Shown piece by piece: positions 26,425-34,280 of a stretch of 47,625 nucleotides of DNA. The translations under genes were made by a program, and so were the position numbers. Under the pieces are notes generated by a model, which saw only the letters and a program-made list of their open reading frames with translations, did no database searches and was not told where the DNA came from. This DNA comes from CAYSBE01 sp046309355 (lineage in GTDB: Bacteria > Bacteroidota > Bacteroidia > UKL13-3): NCBI GenBank assembly GCA_046309355.1, contig JBKCPL010000040.1, forward strand, positions 1 through 47,625, in the 5' to 3' direction. The first letter of the stretch is position 1, and the number at the start of each line of letters is the position of its first letter.

Positions 26425-27710
26425 GTGAACATTTGGCAATTAAAGTTAGAAACGTATCCAAGAAATATTCATTGAGGCATCCAATGACAGATGCTGATGG
26501 ATTAGTTACACAGGAACATTGGGCGCTTAAAGATGTATCGTTTGATGTAAAAAAGGGAGAATCTGTAGGTATTATCGGGCCAAACGGCAGCGGGAAAAGT
26601 ACATTGTTGAAAATTCTATCGGGCATTACAAACCCCACTTCTGGTGAAGTGGAAATATTCGGAAAAGTAGCAAGTATTTTAGATGTAGGGGCTGGGTTTC
26701 ATCCGGAGTTAAGCGGTAAAGAAAATGTATTTTTAAATGGCCGTCTCTTAGGTTTTAGTTACAAAGAAATTAAGTTAAAGTATGACAAGATTGTTGCCTT
26801 CAGTGGAATCAACAACTTCATCGAAGAGCCTGTAAAAAACTATTCAAACGGCATGTATTTGCGTTTAGCTTTTAGCATACTTGCGCACCTTGATTTTGAT
26901 ATCTATTTATTTGATGAGGTGATGAGTGTTGGGGATGCTTCTTTCATGCAAAAGTCAAGACAAAAGATCGCAGAGTTAAAATCCTCCGGGAAGACAATTC
27001 TTCTGATTAGCCATAATCTCAATGAGTTATCGTTTTGCAATAGATTAATTACGCTTGATACAGGACAAATAAAACAGCAAGGAAACGAACAGGACATTTT
27101 AGCAAAATATGTATTAGCAGCCATCGAGAAAACCGAACAAACGGTTCACCAACATCAAGTGCGTTTAACTTATTTTATTGAAGAAAAAAATAACTCCACC
27201 TTATCTCTTTTGTCATTATCCATTCACCAGAAAAAATCGGAAAAAACAATATTTTCTACTAACAATCCTTTATTTATTGATATAGAATATATGAAGCATA
27301 AGAGCGAGGATACAATAGAGCCATTTATAGTCGTTTCGGATGCAAATGGTATTGTAGTTTTCGTATCATCTCCTATTCTTTCTGCCTCTGTATTTAGCGA
27401 ACAAAAACAAGGTAGATATTTAGTTTCTTGCGAAATACCCGCTGGTTTTCTGAGTTCTAATATTTACTCGTTAAGCTTAACATTTGTAAAAAATAGCCGT
27501 GTATTTAAAGGCTTCCCAACGGATACTTCCTTAAATTCAGACCAAATTAAGCAAGCGCTTTCTTCGTACGGAATTTTAGCTTCATATACTAATCTTTTGT
27601 TTTTTAGGGCAACAGTAGTATTGGAAAATTTTATTGATTTGGGGCAACTTAACATGCCGGTTGGCCTCTTGCTTCCTCTGTTTAAATGGGAAACAACCGC
27701 TTACGATTAA
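26421..27710 (+). CDS. wzt: O-polysaccharide ABC transporter ATPase with C-terminal extension
   Basis: The nucleotide-binding domain has Walker A GPNGSGKST (53-61), signature YSNGM (141-145), Walker B IYLFDEV (161-167) and the switch His in LLISHNLNEL. At 429 residues it is much longer than a bare ATPase. Residues ~250-429 form a beta-rich extension in the position of the Wzt carbohydrate-binding domain, which in E. coli O8/O9a recognises the methyl- or phosphomethyl-capped chain end. A TylF-type methyltransferase follows immediately (minus strand), so a methyl-capped glycan is an attractive possibility. The glycan itself is unknown. Confidence 0.93.
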   Translation: MSEHLAIKVRNVSKKYSLRHPMTDADGLVTQEHWALKDVSFDVKKGESVGIIGPNGSGKSTLLKILSGITNPTSGEVEIFGKVASILDVGAGFHPELSGKENVFLNGRLLGFSYKEIKLKYDKIVAFSGINNFIEEPVKNYSNGMYLRLAFSILAHLDFDIYLFDEVMSVGDASFMQKSRQKIAELKSSGKTILLISHNLNELSFCNRLITLDTGQIKQQGNEQDILAKYVLAAIEKTEQTVHQHQVRLTYFIEEKNNSTLSLLSLSIHQKKSEKTIFSTNNPLFIDIEYMKHKSEDTIEPFIVVSDANGIVVFVSSPILSASVFSEQKQGRYLVSCEIPAGFLSSNIYSLSLTFVKNSRVFKGFPTDTSLNSDQIKQALSSYGILASYTNLLFFRATVVLENFIDLGQLNMPVGLLLPLFKWETTAYD

Positions 27711-27716
27711 CGAGGT

Positions 27717-28430
27717 TTATTTTGTTTTTTTCCATCCAACAGGATAATTGCCAAAAGCAACTATCTGATCCGCTAGCTGATGTGTCTCCCTATATGTGTC
27801 AACCGCTTCTCTGCATCCAAACATGCTAACCTCGTAATCGTCTAAAATACACCAGCCACCCGCTGTAAGTTTAGGATACAGCTGCTCTAGAGTGTATAAC
27901 GTTGGATCATAAGCATCTACGTCAATGTGTAAAAATGCTATTGAATCAATGGAAACATCGATAAGTGTATCTTCAACGAAACCCTCTATTATGTAAACAC
28001 CTTCTTCCAGATCAAATTTTTCAAATAAACTCTTTATACCCTTAGCAGATGATTTACTTTCAAAATACTCATTAGATCCAAAAAGACTTATCGACTCAAT
28101 ATCCTTCTTTTTTGTCAAGTTTTGCTGATTAAACCCTTTGAAAGAGTCAAATAACCATAGGTTACCACTAAATCCTCTCTCTCTAAAAAGTGACCATAAA
28201 TACAATGCAGCACCTCCTTTGAATACACCAACCATTACTGCATCACCTTTTATTTTATCTATACAAATTTGATCAATAGTAGGAACTATACTCTTAAAAA
28301 ATGGTTCTTCGATAAGCGTTAAACAATCTTCACTCGAAATCAAATGATGTACTTGCTCCATAGAGTTTATTATTAATGGTGCCTTAATATGTAAGAAGAT
28401 CTCATTAGACCTAGAATTGATTAATGACAT
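27717..28430 (-). CDS. TylF/MycF-type O-methyltransferase
   Basis: This 237-residue protein has the class I SAM site VGVFKGG (68-73), the DSFKGF strand (95-100), the metal site HIDVDAYDP (169-176) and DDYEVSMFGCREAVDTY (197-213). These are all hallmarks of macrocin-type, Mg-dependent sugar O-methyltransferases. Convergent with wzt (6-base gap), it points toward the exporter while its promoter must lie in the 143-base gap shared with the PhyH gene. The context suggests it methylates a surface sugar, possibly the chain-terminating one read by Wzt. Codon composition is A+T-rich like the block that follows. Confidence 0.88.
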   Translation of the reverse strand: MSLINSRSNEIFLHIKAPLIINSMEQVHHLISSEDCLTLIEEPFFKSIVPTIDQICIDKIKGDAVMVGVFKGGAALYLWSLFRERGFSGNLWLFDSFKGFNQQNLTKKKDIESISLFGSNEYFESKSSAKGIKSLFEKFDLEEGVYIIEGFVEDTLIDVSIDSIAFLHIDVDAYDPTLYTLEQLYPKLTAGGWCILDDYEVSMFGCREAVDTYRETHQLADQIVAFGNYPVGWKKTK

Positions 28431-28499
28431 GTGATTTACGACTGTAATTATAAATTATAAAACATAACCAAAATACATAAATAGTTAAACGAAACTGAC

Positions 28500-28507
28500 T
28501 AAATTTG
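28500..28507 (+). promoter_or_regulatory. Possible -7 box upstream of the PhyH gene
   Basis: TAAATTTG matches TAnnTTTG and lies 66 bases upstream of the PhyH start in a divergent intergenic region. No -33 TTTG is seen at the expected spacing. If real, it would start a transcript reading into the A+T-rich block at 28574-35408. Confidence 0.35.
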
Positions 28508-28573
28508 TTTAGTGCAAAAACTGAAGATAGCAGGTAATTATTTCTTAGTTTAACCTCCGCAAAAATACGCAAA

Positions 28574-29392
28574 ATGAAAATTCTTGACCCCTTACACGAA
28601 AAGTCGTTTAGAGAAAATGGATATTTTATCATAGAAAACTTTTTCTCAACCAATCAAATAGAAGAGTTGTATACCTACTACAAATCATGGGGATTTCAAG
28701 AAAATCCTGAATTAACCTCAAGTATAAAGCGATCCTCTTACGAAGACAGTTCAAAAATTAGCAATCATCTTAACTCCTATTTTTCAGGTGCATTAAATCG
28801 CTACTTTCAGGAGTATCAAATTGGCTCAGGAGTGTTTATTATGAAAGGTAGTGGGGAGTCAAGTGTATCTTCACTGCATCAGGATTGCAATGTAGTGGAT
28901 GAGCGAAAATATGTTTCTGTAACTATTTGGTGCCCTTTGATTGATGTAGACGAGCAAAATGGTTGTTTACAAGTCATTCCGGGAAGCCATAAATGGTTTT
29001 CTGTTATACGCTCATTCAATACTCCATCATACTTTGTTGATTTTGAATTGGTGGCCGAACGGTTAAGAGCACTTCCAATGAAAAAAGGCAGTGTTGCCGT
29101 ATTTTCACATAGCCTTATACATGGATCAAAACCTAACTATTCCAACACCTACCGCCCTGTTGCTTCGTTTAGTCTTACTTCTGCAAATGCAAAACCAATT
29201 CATTATATCCTCAATAAAAACAAATTTCAAGTTTGTATTGCTGATGAGGATTTTTTCTTCAATAAATCCCCAAAACTGTTTGCAGGTGAAACAGATATCG
29301 GTGTAACAATAATTGATGAATTTGAATGCAAGGATGAACATCTGTTTACAAAAGACCTTGTATTAAAAGCATTAAAAGAAAACCCGTTGTAA
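28574..29392 (+). CDS. Phytanoyl-CoA dioxygenase (PhyH)-family Fe(II)/2-oxoglutarate oxygenase
   Basis: The 272 residues carry the complete facial triad: His102-x-Asp104 (SLHQDCN) and distal His183 (SLIHGS). Arg194 (TYRPVASF) is placed to bind 2-oxoglutarate. The N-terminus FRENGYFIIENFFS is typical of PhyH. These enzymes hydroxylate, epimerise or otherwise oxidise small molecules. In surface-glycan and natural-product loci they often act on lipids or sugars. It starts the plus-strand run after the methyltransferase and is followed by a weak hairpin, so it may be a separate transcript from the radical SAM gene. The substrate is unknown. Confidence 0.88.
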   Translation: MKILDPLHEKSFRENGYFIIENFFSTNQIEELYTYYKSWGFQENPELTSSIKRSSYEDSSKISNHLNSYFSGALNRYFQEYQIGSGVFIMKGSGESSVSSLHQDCNVVDERKYVSVTIWCPLIDVDEQNGCLQVIPGSHKWFSVIRSFNTPSYFVDFELVAERLRALPMKKGSVAVFSHSLIHGSKPNYSNTYRPVASFSLTSANAKPIHYILNKNKFQVCIADEDFFFNKSPKLFAGETDIGVTIIDEFECKDEHLFTKDLVLKALKENPL

Positions 29393-29399
29393 CAACCTT

Positions 29400-29425
29400 A
29401 TTGTTGATGCTAAATCAACAATTTT
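29400..29425 (+). terminator. Weak terminator-like hairpin after the PhyH gene
   Basis: ATTGTTGAT and ATCAACAAT form a 9-bp stem with a 5-base loop, followed by a short T-run. It begins 8 bases past the stop codon. The stem is A+T-rich, so termination would be partial at best. Confidence 0.45.
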
Positions 29426-29464
29426 AAACCCCAGTAATAGTGTAAAAATACGAATAGAGAGTAA

Positions 29465-30472
29465 ATGAATTTACAGATAGCTCCACCCAAATTTTTAATT
29501 ATTGAAATTACAACAACTTGTAATTATAGATGCAAACAGTGCCACCAATGGATGACCAAGGAGTCTCCGGAAGCACTATCGACACAAGAAAAATTGCGGG
29601 CTATTAGAGAATTAGCAAAGCTAAACCCTGATGCAAAAATTATTTTAACAGGAGGAGAAACTATGCTAAAATACGATGAGTTTATAACTCTTTGCAAGGA
29701 AGCTAGAAGCCTAAATATTCCAGTTATTGCGAACACAAACGGCTCCTTCATAACAGACGAAAATATGCAAGAGGTGCTGGAATACGGCCCTCATTTTCTG
29801 TTGTTATCGCTCGATAGTCACATAGAAAAAATCCATCGATTCATTCGTGGAAACTCCACCTCTTTCCATCATTTAAATAATATCATACCCAAACTTGTAG
29901 CATTGCGTAATCAGCATAATTTCAAAACAACCATATACACGCATTCTATCATATTTAATGAGAACATACACCTATGGAAAGAATACATTGAATTTGCCCG
30001 TAATCAGTTGAATGTTGATGCGGTATATTTTCAACTACTGAAAGAAACACTTCGTAACCAACAAGTTGGTAAAGACCCCTTTTTTGAAAAATACTTTTTT
30101 AAGGATTTAGAAAAAACAGAACATTACATCGATGATATTATAGAAGCTTATAGAAATGATCGGTTTATGGGAACAAAAACCTTTGATTTAGAACTGATGA
30201 AAAAAGAGATTTATAGGCCAAAAAACTTAGAACACGGAACTTGTGCGTCAGCCCATAAAAACATATTCATTGATGCTAATGGTTGGGTTCAATTATGCTT
30301 ACACATGCACGAAATAATGCCTCTTGATTCGATTGGTAATTACCGAAATCTCCAATTAGATAGTATTTGGCACTCGCCACATGCTAAGCACGCGAGGGAC
30401 ATTATGTTTGATTGTACAAAAAATTGTGGCATGTTAAACTGTCATAGAAAAACAAGCAATGATCCATACTAA
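29465..30472 (+). CDS. Radical SAM enzyme with SPASM-like C-terminal domain
   Basis: This 335-residue protein carries the cluster motif CNYRCKQC (Cys19, 23, 26) in EITTTCNYRCKQCHQW, and LTGGETMLKYDE as the GGE segment. The C-terminal region (about 255-335: GTCASAHKNIFIDANG, LCLHMHE, CTKNCGMLNCHRK) has the Cys pattern and G-x-V/N-x-L-C layout of SPASM auxiliary Fe-S domains. SPASM enzymes modify peptides or oxidise alcohols, and relatives in polysaccharide or lipid loci act on sugars. No candidate precursor peptide is visible in the 72-base upstream gap. It overlaps the next, unrecognised gene by 14 bases, suggesting that the two products work together. Confidence 0.88.
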   Translation: MNLQIAPPKFLIIEITTTCNYRCKQCHQWMTKESPEALSTQEKLRAIRELAKLNPDAKIILTGGETMLKYDEFITLCKEARSLNIPVIANTNGSFITDENMQEVLEYGPHFLLLSLDSHIEKIHRFIRGNSTSFHHLNNIIPKLVALRNQHNFKTTIYTHSIIFNENIHLWKEYIEFARNQLNVDAVYFQLLKETLRNQQVGKDPFFEKYFFKDLEKTEHYIDDIIEAYRNDRFMGTKTFDLELMKKEIYRPKNLEHGTCASAHKNIFIDANGWVQLCLHMHEIMPLDSIGNYRNLQLDSIWHSPHAKHARDIMFDCTKNCGMLNCHRKTSNDPY

Positions 30473-31271
30473 TCAGTTTTTTTTGAAATTTGCTATTCAT
30501 AAAATAGCTCAAAACTTTTTGACCAACTCTTGTGCAACGAGCATTAACACCTTTTGGGAAAAATTTATCGGAGAAAAAATATCATATATAGGTTTTAATT
30601 TTGAGAATGGAGAAATAACCTCCGTAAAAATTTATTTAGCTGTATTCACCAATACCATCTCTGTAAAAGAGTTCCCAATTTCACCGCTCTATTCCAAATT
30701 TGAAGAAAACCTCTCTAACAAAAGCCATTTGGTTACAGAAAAATTTGCAAATGGTGGTGGTATCACCTTCTCTATTAAACTAAAGAAAGGCCATGAACAT
30801 TTAGAATACGGTTATTACATGAGGTGTAAACAACTTACATCACAAGAAAGTATGCTTGTTAATAAACTGTTTAAACCATTTGATGCGCCAATTTTAACCG
30901 ACTCGCTTGGCATTTATAATACTATCTTTGATGGTGAACAGCAAACACATGTGTACGGATACACAAATCCATCAGACTTATTCCCTGAAACACAAAAGGA
31001 TTACGTTAATTACGAAAAAATAAGAGGCGTAGAACTTGCTAAAATAAACAATCCGGAGAAATTGAAATACATTTATTTGGGAGGTGAGGATGTTTTTAAA
31101 GAGGTACTTTTAACTCAAATCCCTCATGAAATTATTTCTTTTAAAAATGCATTTGCACTCAACTTTGTTTGCCCGGCATTTAATCTCAAACACAAACTTT
31201 GCTCCGTTTACTTGACCGACTTTTCAAATAATTCTATGTTGCCAAGTATTCAACTCCTTACTAAATTCTAA
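30459..31271 (+). CDS. Unrecognised 270-residue protein coupled to the radical SAM gene
   Basis: I do not recognise this protein. It has no signal peptide or membrane helix and appears rich in beta strands. Repeated short hydrophobic strands are flanked by charged turns (SYIGFNFENGEITSVKIYL, GGGITFSIKLKKG, LEYGYYMRCK, LKYIYLGGED, LCSVYLTDF). The pattern strand-NGEITSVK-strand recalls proteins with a beta-barrel binding cavity, but no catalytic motif can be named. Its start lies inside the radical SAM gene (14-base overlap) and it is 8 bases ahead of the next glycosyltransferase. Both point to shared translation and a shared pathway. A substrate-binding, cyclase or prenyl-transfer role would be guesswork. 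Confidence 0.75.
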   Translation: MIHTNQFFLKFAIHKIAQNFLTNSCATSINTFWEKFIGEKISYIGFNFENGEITSVKIYLAVFTNTISVKEFPISPLYSKFEENLSNKSHLVTEKFANGGGITFSIKLKKGHEHLEYGYYMRCKQLTSQESMLVNKLFKPFDAPILTDSLGIYNTIFDGEQQTHVYGYTNPSDLFPETQKDYVNYEKIRGVELAKINNPEKLKYIYLGGEDVFKEVLLTQIPHEIISFKNAFALNFVCPAFNLKHKLCSVYLTDFSNNSMLPSIQLLTKF

Positions 31272-31279
31272 ATTCAATT

Positions 31280-32122
31280 ATGAATAAGGCTAACGTTGTT
31301 CTATTCACCTTCATAAAATCAAATGCTATTAATGCTGTATTAGGCAGCATTCATGAGTATAATCCTGAAAAGCTTTACATAATAAGTGATTTGCCACGAA
31401 ACGAACTAGATAAAGAATGTCAAAAAATTATAAACAATACGATTGAATCCTTTAAAGGAAAAATTAATATCGTTAAAATTACACCTCCAACGCACATGGG
31501 TATCTCCAAAATAGTTGATTTTGGTTTAGATACTATTTTTAAAACGGAGGAACAGCTTATTATTTTAGAAGATGACACCATTCCTTCCTCTACTTTCTTT
31601 GAGTTTTGCAATATGTCTTTACATCATTACCAAGAAGACAAAAGTATAAGTTCGATTATGGGTACGAACTTATTGCCAAATCAATTCCATACAGGTGCCT
31701 TCACCAGTAAATTTGGATTTCCTTATTGGGGATGGGCAACTTGGAAATCTAAGTGGGTTAACATGCCAAAATCAGATGATTTTTTCGAACTACACCTTTC
31801 AGATGATTCTATATTAAATGAAATTTTACAAACTTTTTATGGAACAAAAGGAATGAATATTTCATGGGATGTTAGATGGAGTATTTACCAGTACATAAAT
31901 AATCTTAGGGTTTTACTTCCTGATGTAAACTTGGTATCTAATGATGGATTTAATCAAATGGCAACATTTACAAAAAACGAAAATTCTGTCTTCAAAGGTT
32001 TACCCGCAATCACCTTAAGCTCCACTATGAATTGTGGCATTATTAATAACAGGCAAGCCGAGCTTGAAACTGAATATCTTAATGGAATTCACTACTTTTT
32101 AAACGAGTTTAAAAACAATTAA
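31280..32122 (+). CDS. HlpA/GnT-I-like glycosyltransferase (GT-A fold)
   Basis: This 280-residue protein has the metal-binding LEDD in QLIILEDDTIPSSTFFEF and the family hallmark FPYWGWATWKSKW, as in glycosyltransferases annotated as hemolysin-like HlpA or related to N-acetylglucosaminyltransferase I. ISWDVRWSIYQYINN and the NDG of LVSNDGFNQ are further conserved-looking points. It is soluble, with no signal peptide. Its position inside the A+T-rich block, 33 bases before the P450 fusion gene, suggests that it glycosylates the product of this pathway or adds a sugar to the surface glycan. Confidence 0.8.
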   Translation: MNKANVVLFTFIKSNAINAVLGSIHEYNPEKLYIISDLPRNELDKECQKIINNTIESFKGKINIVKITPPTHMGISKIVDFGLDTIFKTEEQLIILEDDTIPSSTFFEFCNMSLHHYQEDKSISSIMGTNLLPNQFHTGAFTSKFGFPYWGWATWKSKWVNMPKSDDFFELHLSDDSILNEILQTFYGTKGMNISWDVRWSIYQYINNLRVLLPDVNLVSNDGFNQMATFTKNENSVFKGLPAITLSSTMNCGIINNRQAELETEYLNGIHYFLNEFKNN

Positions 32123-32155
32123 CTCCACTTTTAACTCAGGTAAGCAAACATTTTT

Positions 32156-34276
32156 ATGGATTTAACTGATATCTCATTTTCACAAAATCCATACGCATTT
32201 TATTCGAAACTGCGTAAAGATGGAAATGTGCATTACATTGAAAAAAACAATATTTGGCTTGTAATTGGCTACAACGACATTAAAAAATGTTTGATTGATT
32301 TTGATCACTTTACTTCTGAAGGAGAAAACGCTTTCGACCCCATTCTACTGAATTGTGATCCACCTGCACACACCAAACACCGAAAAATTTTAGTTGCTGA
32401 AAATGGCTTGTTTTCTCCAAATCGAATTGACTCACTTGAAGAACAAAATCGAGAAATTTGTAGAGATCTATTAGAGCAATTGAAAGGAAAACATTCAATC
32501 GAGTTTCTGTCGGAATTAGCAATGCCGTTTTCTACATTGGTTATTCTAAACTTGTTGGGTATAAATACTCAATCCACTACATCTTTGAAGGAGTGGTCGA
32601 GTGGAGCTGTATTAAACACCTCTTTATACAATACTCAATTTGCCAACGAACAATGGAATAAATTGAAACCGCTTGTGAGAAAGTGGATTGAGGAGGCCAA
32701 GATAAACGGGAGTAGATTTGGAATTGCTGAGCTTTTTTTAAAAAAAGAAAGCGACTTCTTGAATGATGAAAACAACTTACTCGACTTAGTTAAAATACTT
32801 CTATTGGGAGGTAATGAAACTACACCCAATTTGGTATCTTCCGCGCTCCTCATTCTACTTAAAAAACCAGATTTACTTGATAAAATTCGAGAAAATCCAA
32901 TGTTGCTCTCCGACTTTATATATGAGGTTTTAAGGTTTGAAGCGCCAACCCAACTTTTACAACGAACTACTAAAAAAGAAATTCAGATTGGTGGATACAC
33001 AATTCCTACAAAAGCAACAGTTGCATTTGGAATTGGTGCCGCCAACCGAGATCCAGAAGTGTTTCAACATCCTGATGAGTTTGACATTGACAGGCCGAAA
33101 GAAAAAATCCTATCATTTGGATTCGGCCCACATTATTGTTTAGGAGCGCATTTGGCAAAACAAGAGGCACAAATAGTACTTGAAGCTTTGTTAAACAACT
33201 TTCCTGAAATGGCATTAACAGATAATTTTACTCCGAAATATCGTTACTCAAGCCATGTTCGTGGCCTACAATCATTGCCTGTTTATACCACACATACGAG
33301 AAACAAAATAACCCATAGCAGATCTTTGGCTAATGACTTACTGACTAGCTCATTAAATAAATACTATCATTTTCCCTCCCTAGAAAACTACCCCCAAATT
33401 AATCCTAACGGTTGGCATTATACCTTTCCATCTCCTTTTGTTCATGCTAATGTAATGCATGCCTTACAGAACCTCAACGATAAAAAATACAATGAACTAT
33501 TACAAAAGGGCATGCAGTTTTTACTTCAACAAAAAGAAGCAAATGATACTTGGAGATTTTGGAAAGTTAATGAGTGCCGCAATCCCGTTCCGCCAGACAT
33601 TGATGATCTCTCTATTTGCTCCGTAGTGCTGGAGCGAGCGGGATTACAACTATTCAACAAAGAGCTTCTTTACGAAAACATAAATGCGGATGGTTCCATA
33701 AAAACATGGATTATTCCTGGTTTTTCAAAGCTATTTAAGTTTCCACGGCTGGTATGTCAAGCACTAGTTAATCATAACAAGATATCGCAAACAATTAATG
33801 CTCATATGCTTCATGCTGATGACTATGAACTTGGCGTAATGGCAAATGCTTTATTATATCTTGGAGAGAATGAAAAAACAACACCTGTAATTGATCGTTG
33901 TATTCAACTTTGGCAAACAAAAACAGATCAACGTAATTTTTATGATAACGACCTTGTTGTAGCTTTTCATTTAGCTAGGGCATATCATTCCGGTATTAAG
34001 TCGTTTCATGTTATTATGGATGATATTATTAAACAAGTTAATGCATACCCCTTTCATCCATCTCTTTGCGAGTCGATATTGGCACATTTAATTGCCATTT
34101 ATTTTAACCACGAATTGCTTATGAGAGAAACCAAAGCAGCCATAATTGAGCACCTAGATTTAGATCAAAAGGTATTTGCTCCTTATAAATATTTCACCTC
34201 CAAGGATAGAAACTATTACGGTGGATCTGATTGTTTAACCGCTGCTTGGTTCTTAGAGGCTACTCAAAATTGGTGA
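32156..34276 (+). CDS. Cytochrome P450 fused to a DIDD-motif alpha-toroid (terpene-cyclase-like) domain
   Basis: Residues 1 to ~378 are a complete bacterial P450. They carry the I-helix oxygen-binding motif LLGGNETT, the ExxR pair in EVLRFEAP, the heme ligand Cys in FGFGPHYCLGAHLA, and the closing HVRGLQSLPV. A short linker leads to ~325 residues of helix-rich sequence with QW-like and toroid features (GWHYTFPSPF, GMQFLLQQ, NDTWRFWK, final CLTAAWFLEA). It contains PPDIDDLS, where Asp481-Ile-Asp-Asp484 fits the DxDD protonation motif of class II terpene cyclases. The toroid part is about half the size of a normal two-domain cyclase. I infer oxidation plus protonation-initiated cyclisation, or at least binding, of a polyprenyl substrate. 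The P450 call is firm; the cyclase call is tentative. The neighbouring UbiA gene supports a prenyl substrate. Confidence 0.85.
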   Translation: MDLTDISFSQNPYAFYSKLRKDGNVHYIEKNNIWLVIGYNDIKKCLIDFDHFTSEGENAFDPILLNCDPPAHTKHRKILVAENGLFSPNRIDSLEEQNREICRDLLEQLKGKHSIEFLSELAMPFSTLVILNLLGINTQSTTSLKEWSSGAVLNTSLYNTQFANEQWNKLKPLVRKWIEEAKINGSRFGIAELFLKKESDFLNDENNLLDLVKILLLGGNETTPNLVSSALLILLKKPDLLDKIRENPMLLSDFIYEVLRFEAPTQLLQRTTKKEIQIGGYTIPTKATVAFGIGAANRDPEVFQHPDEFDIDRPKEKILSFGFGPHYCLGAHLAKQEAQIVLEALLNNFPEMALTDNFTPKYRYSSHVRGLQSLPVYTTHTRNKITHSRSLANDLLTSSLNKYYHFPSLENYPQINPNGWHYTFPSPFVHANVMHALQNLNDKKYNELLQKGMQFLLQQKEANDTWRFWKVNECRNPVPPDIDDLSICSVVLERAGLQLFNKELLYENINADGSIKTWIIPGFSKLFKFPRLVCQALVNHNKISQTINAHMLHADDYELGVMANALLYLGENEKTTPVIDRCIQLWQTKTDQRNFYDNDLVVAFHLARAYHSGIKSFHVIMDDIIKQVNAYPFHPSLCESILAHLIAIYFNHELLMRETKAAIIEHLDLDQKVFAPYKYFTSKDRNYYGGSDCLTAAWFLEATQNW

Positions 34277-34280
34277 TCGG

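Noticed and set aside
28411..28653. 80-residue minus-strand frame across the divergent gap
   Set aside because: It overlaps the methyltransferase start and is antisense to the PhyH N-terminus. The composition is that of A+T-rich spacer.
29393..29464. Precursor peptide for the radical SAM enzyme
   Set aside because: The 72-base gap has no open frame of useful length, and a hairpin fills much of it.
30459..31271. ABBA-type aromatic prenyltransferase identity for the 270-residue protein
   Set aside because: A strand-NGEITSVK-strand pattern is suggestive, but the position and length of the other strands do not match, and no diphosphate-binding residues can be identified.
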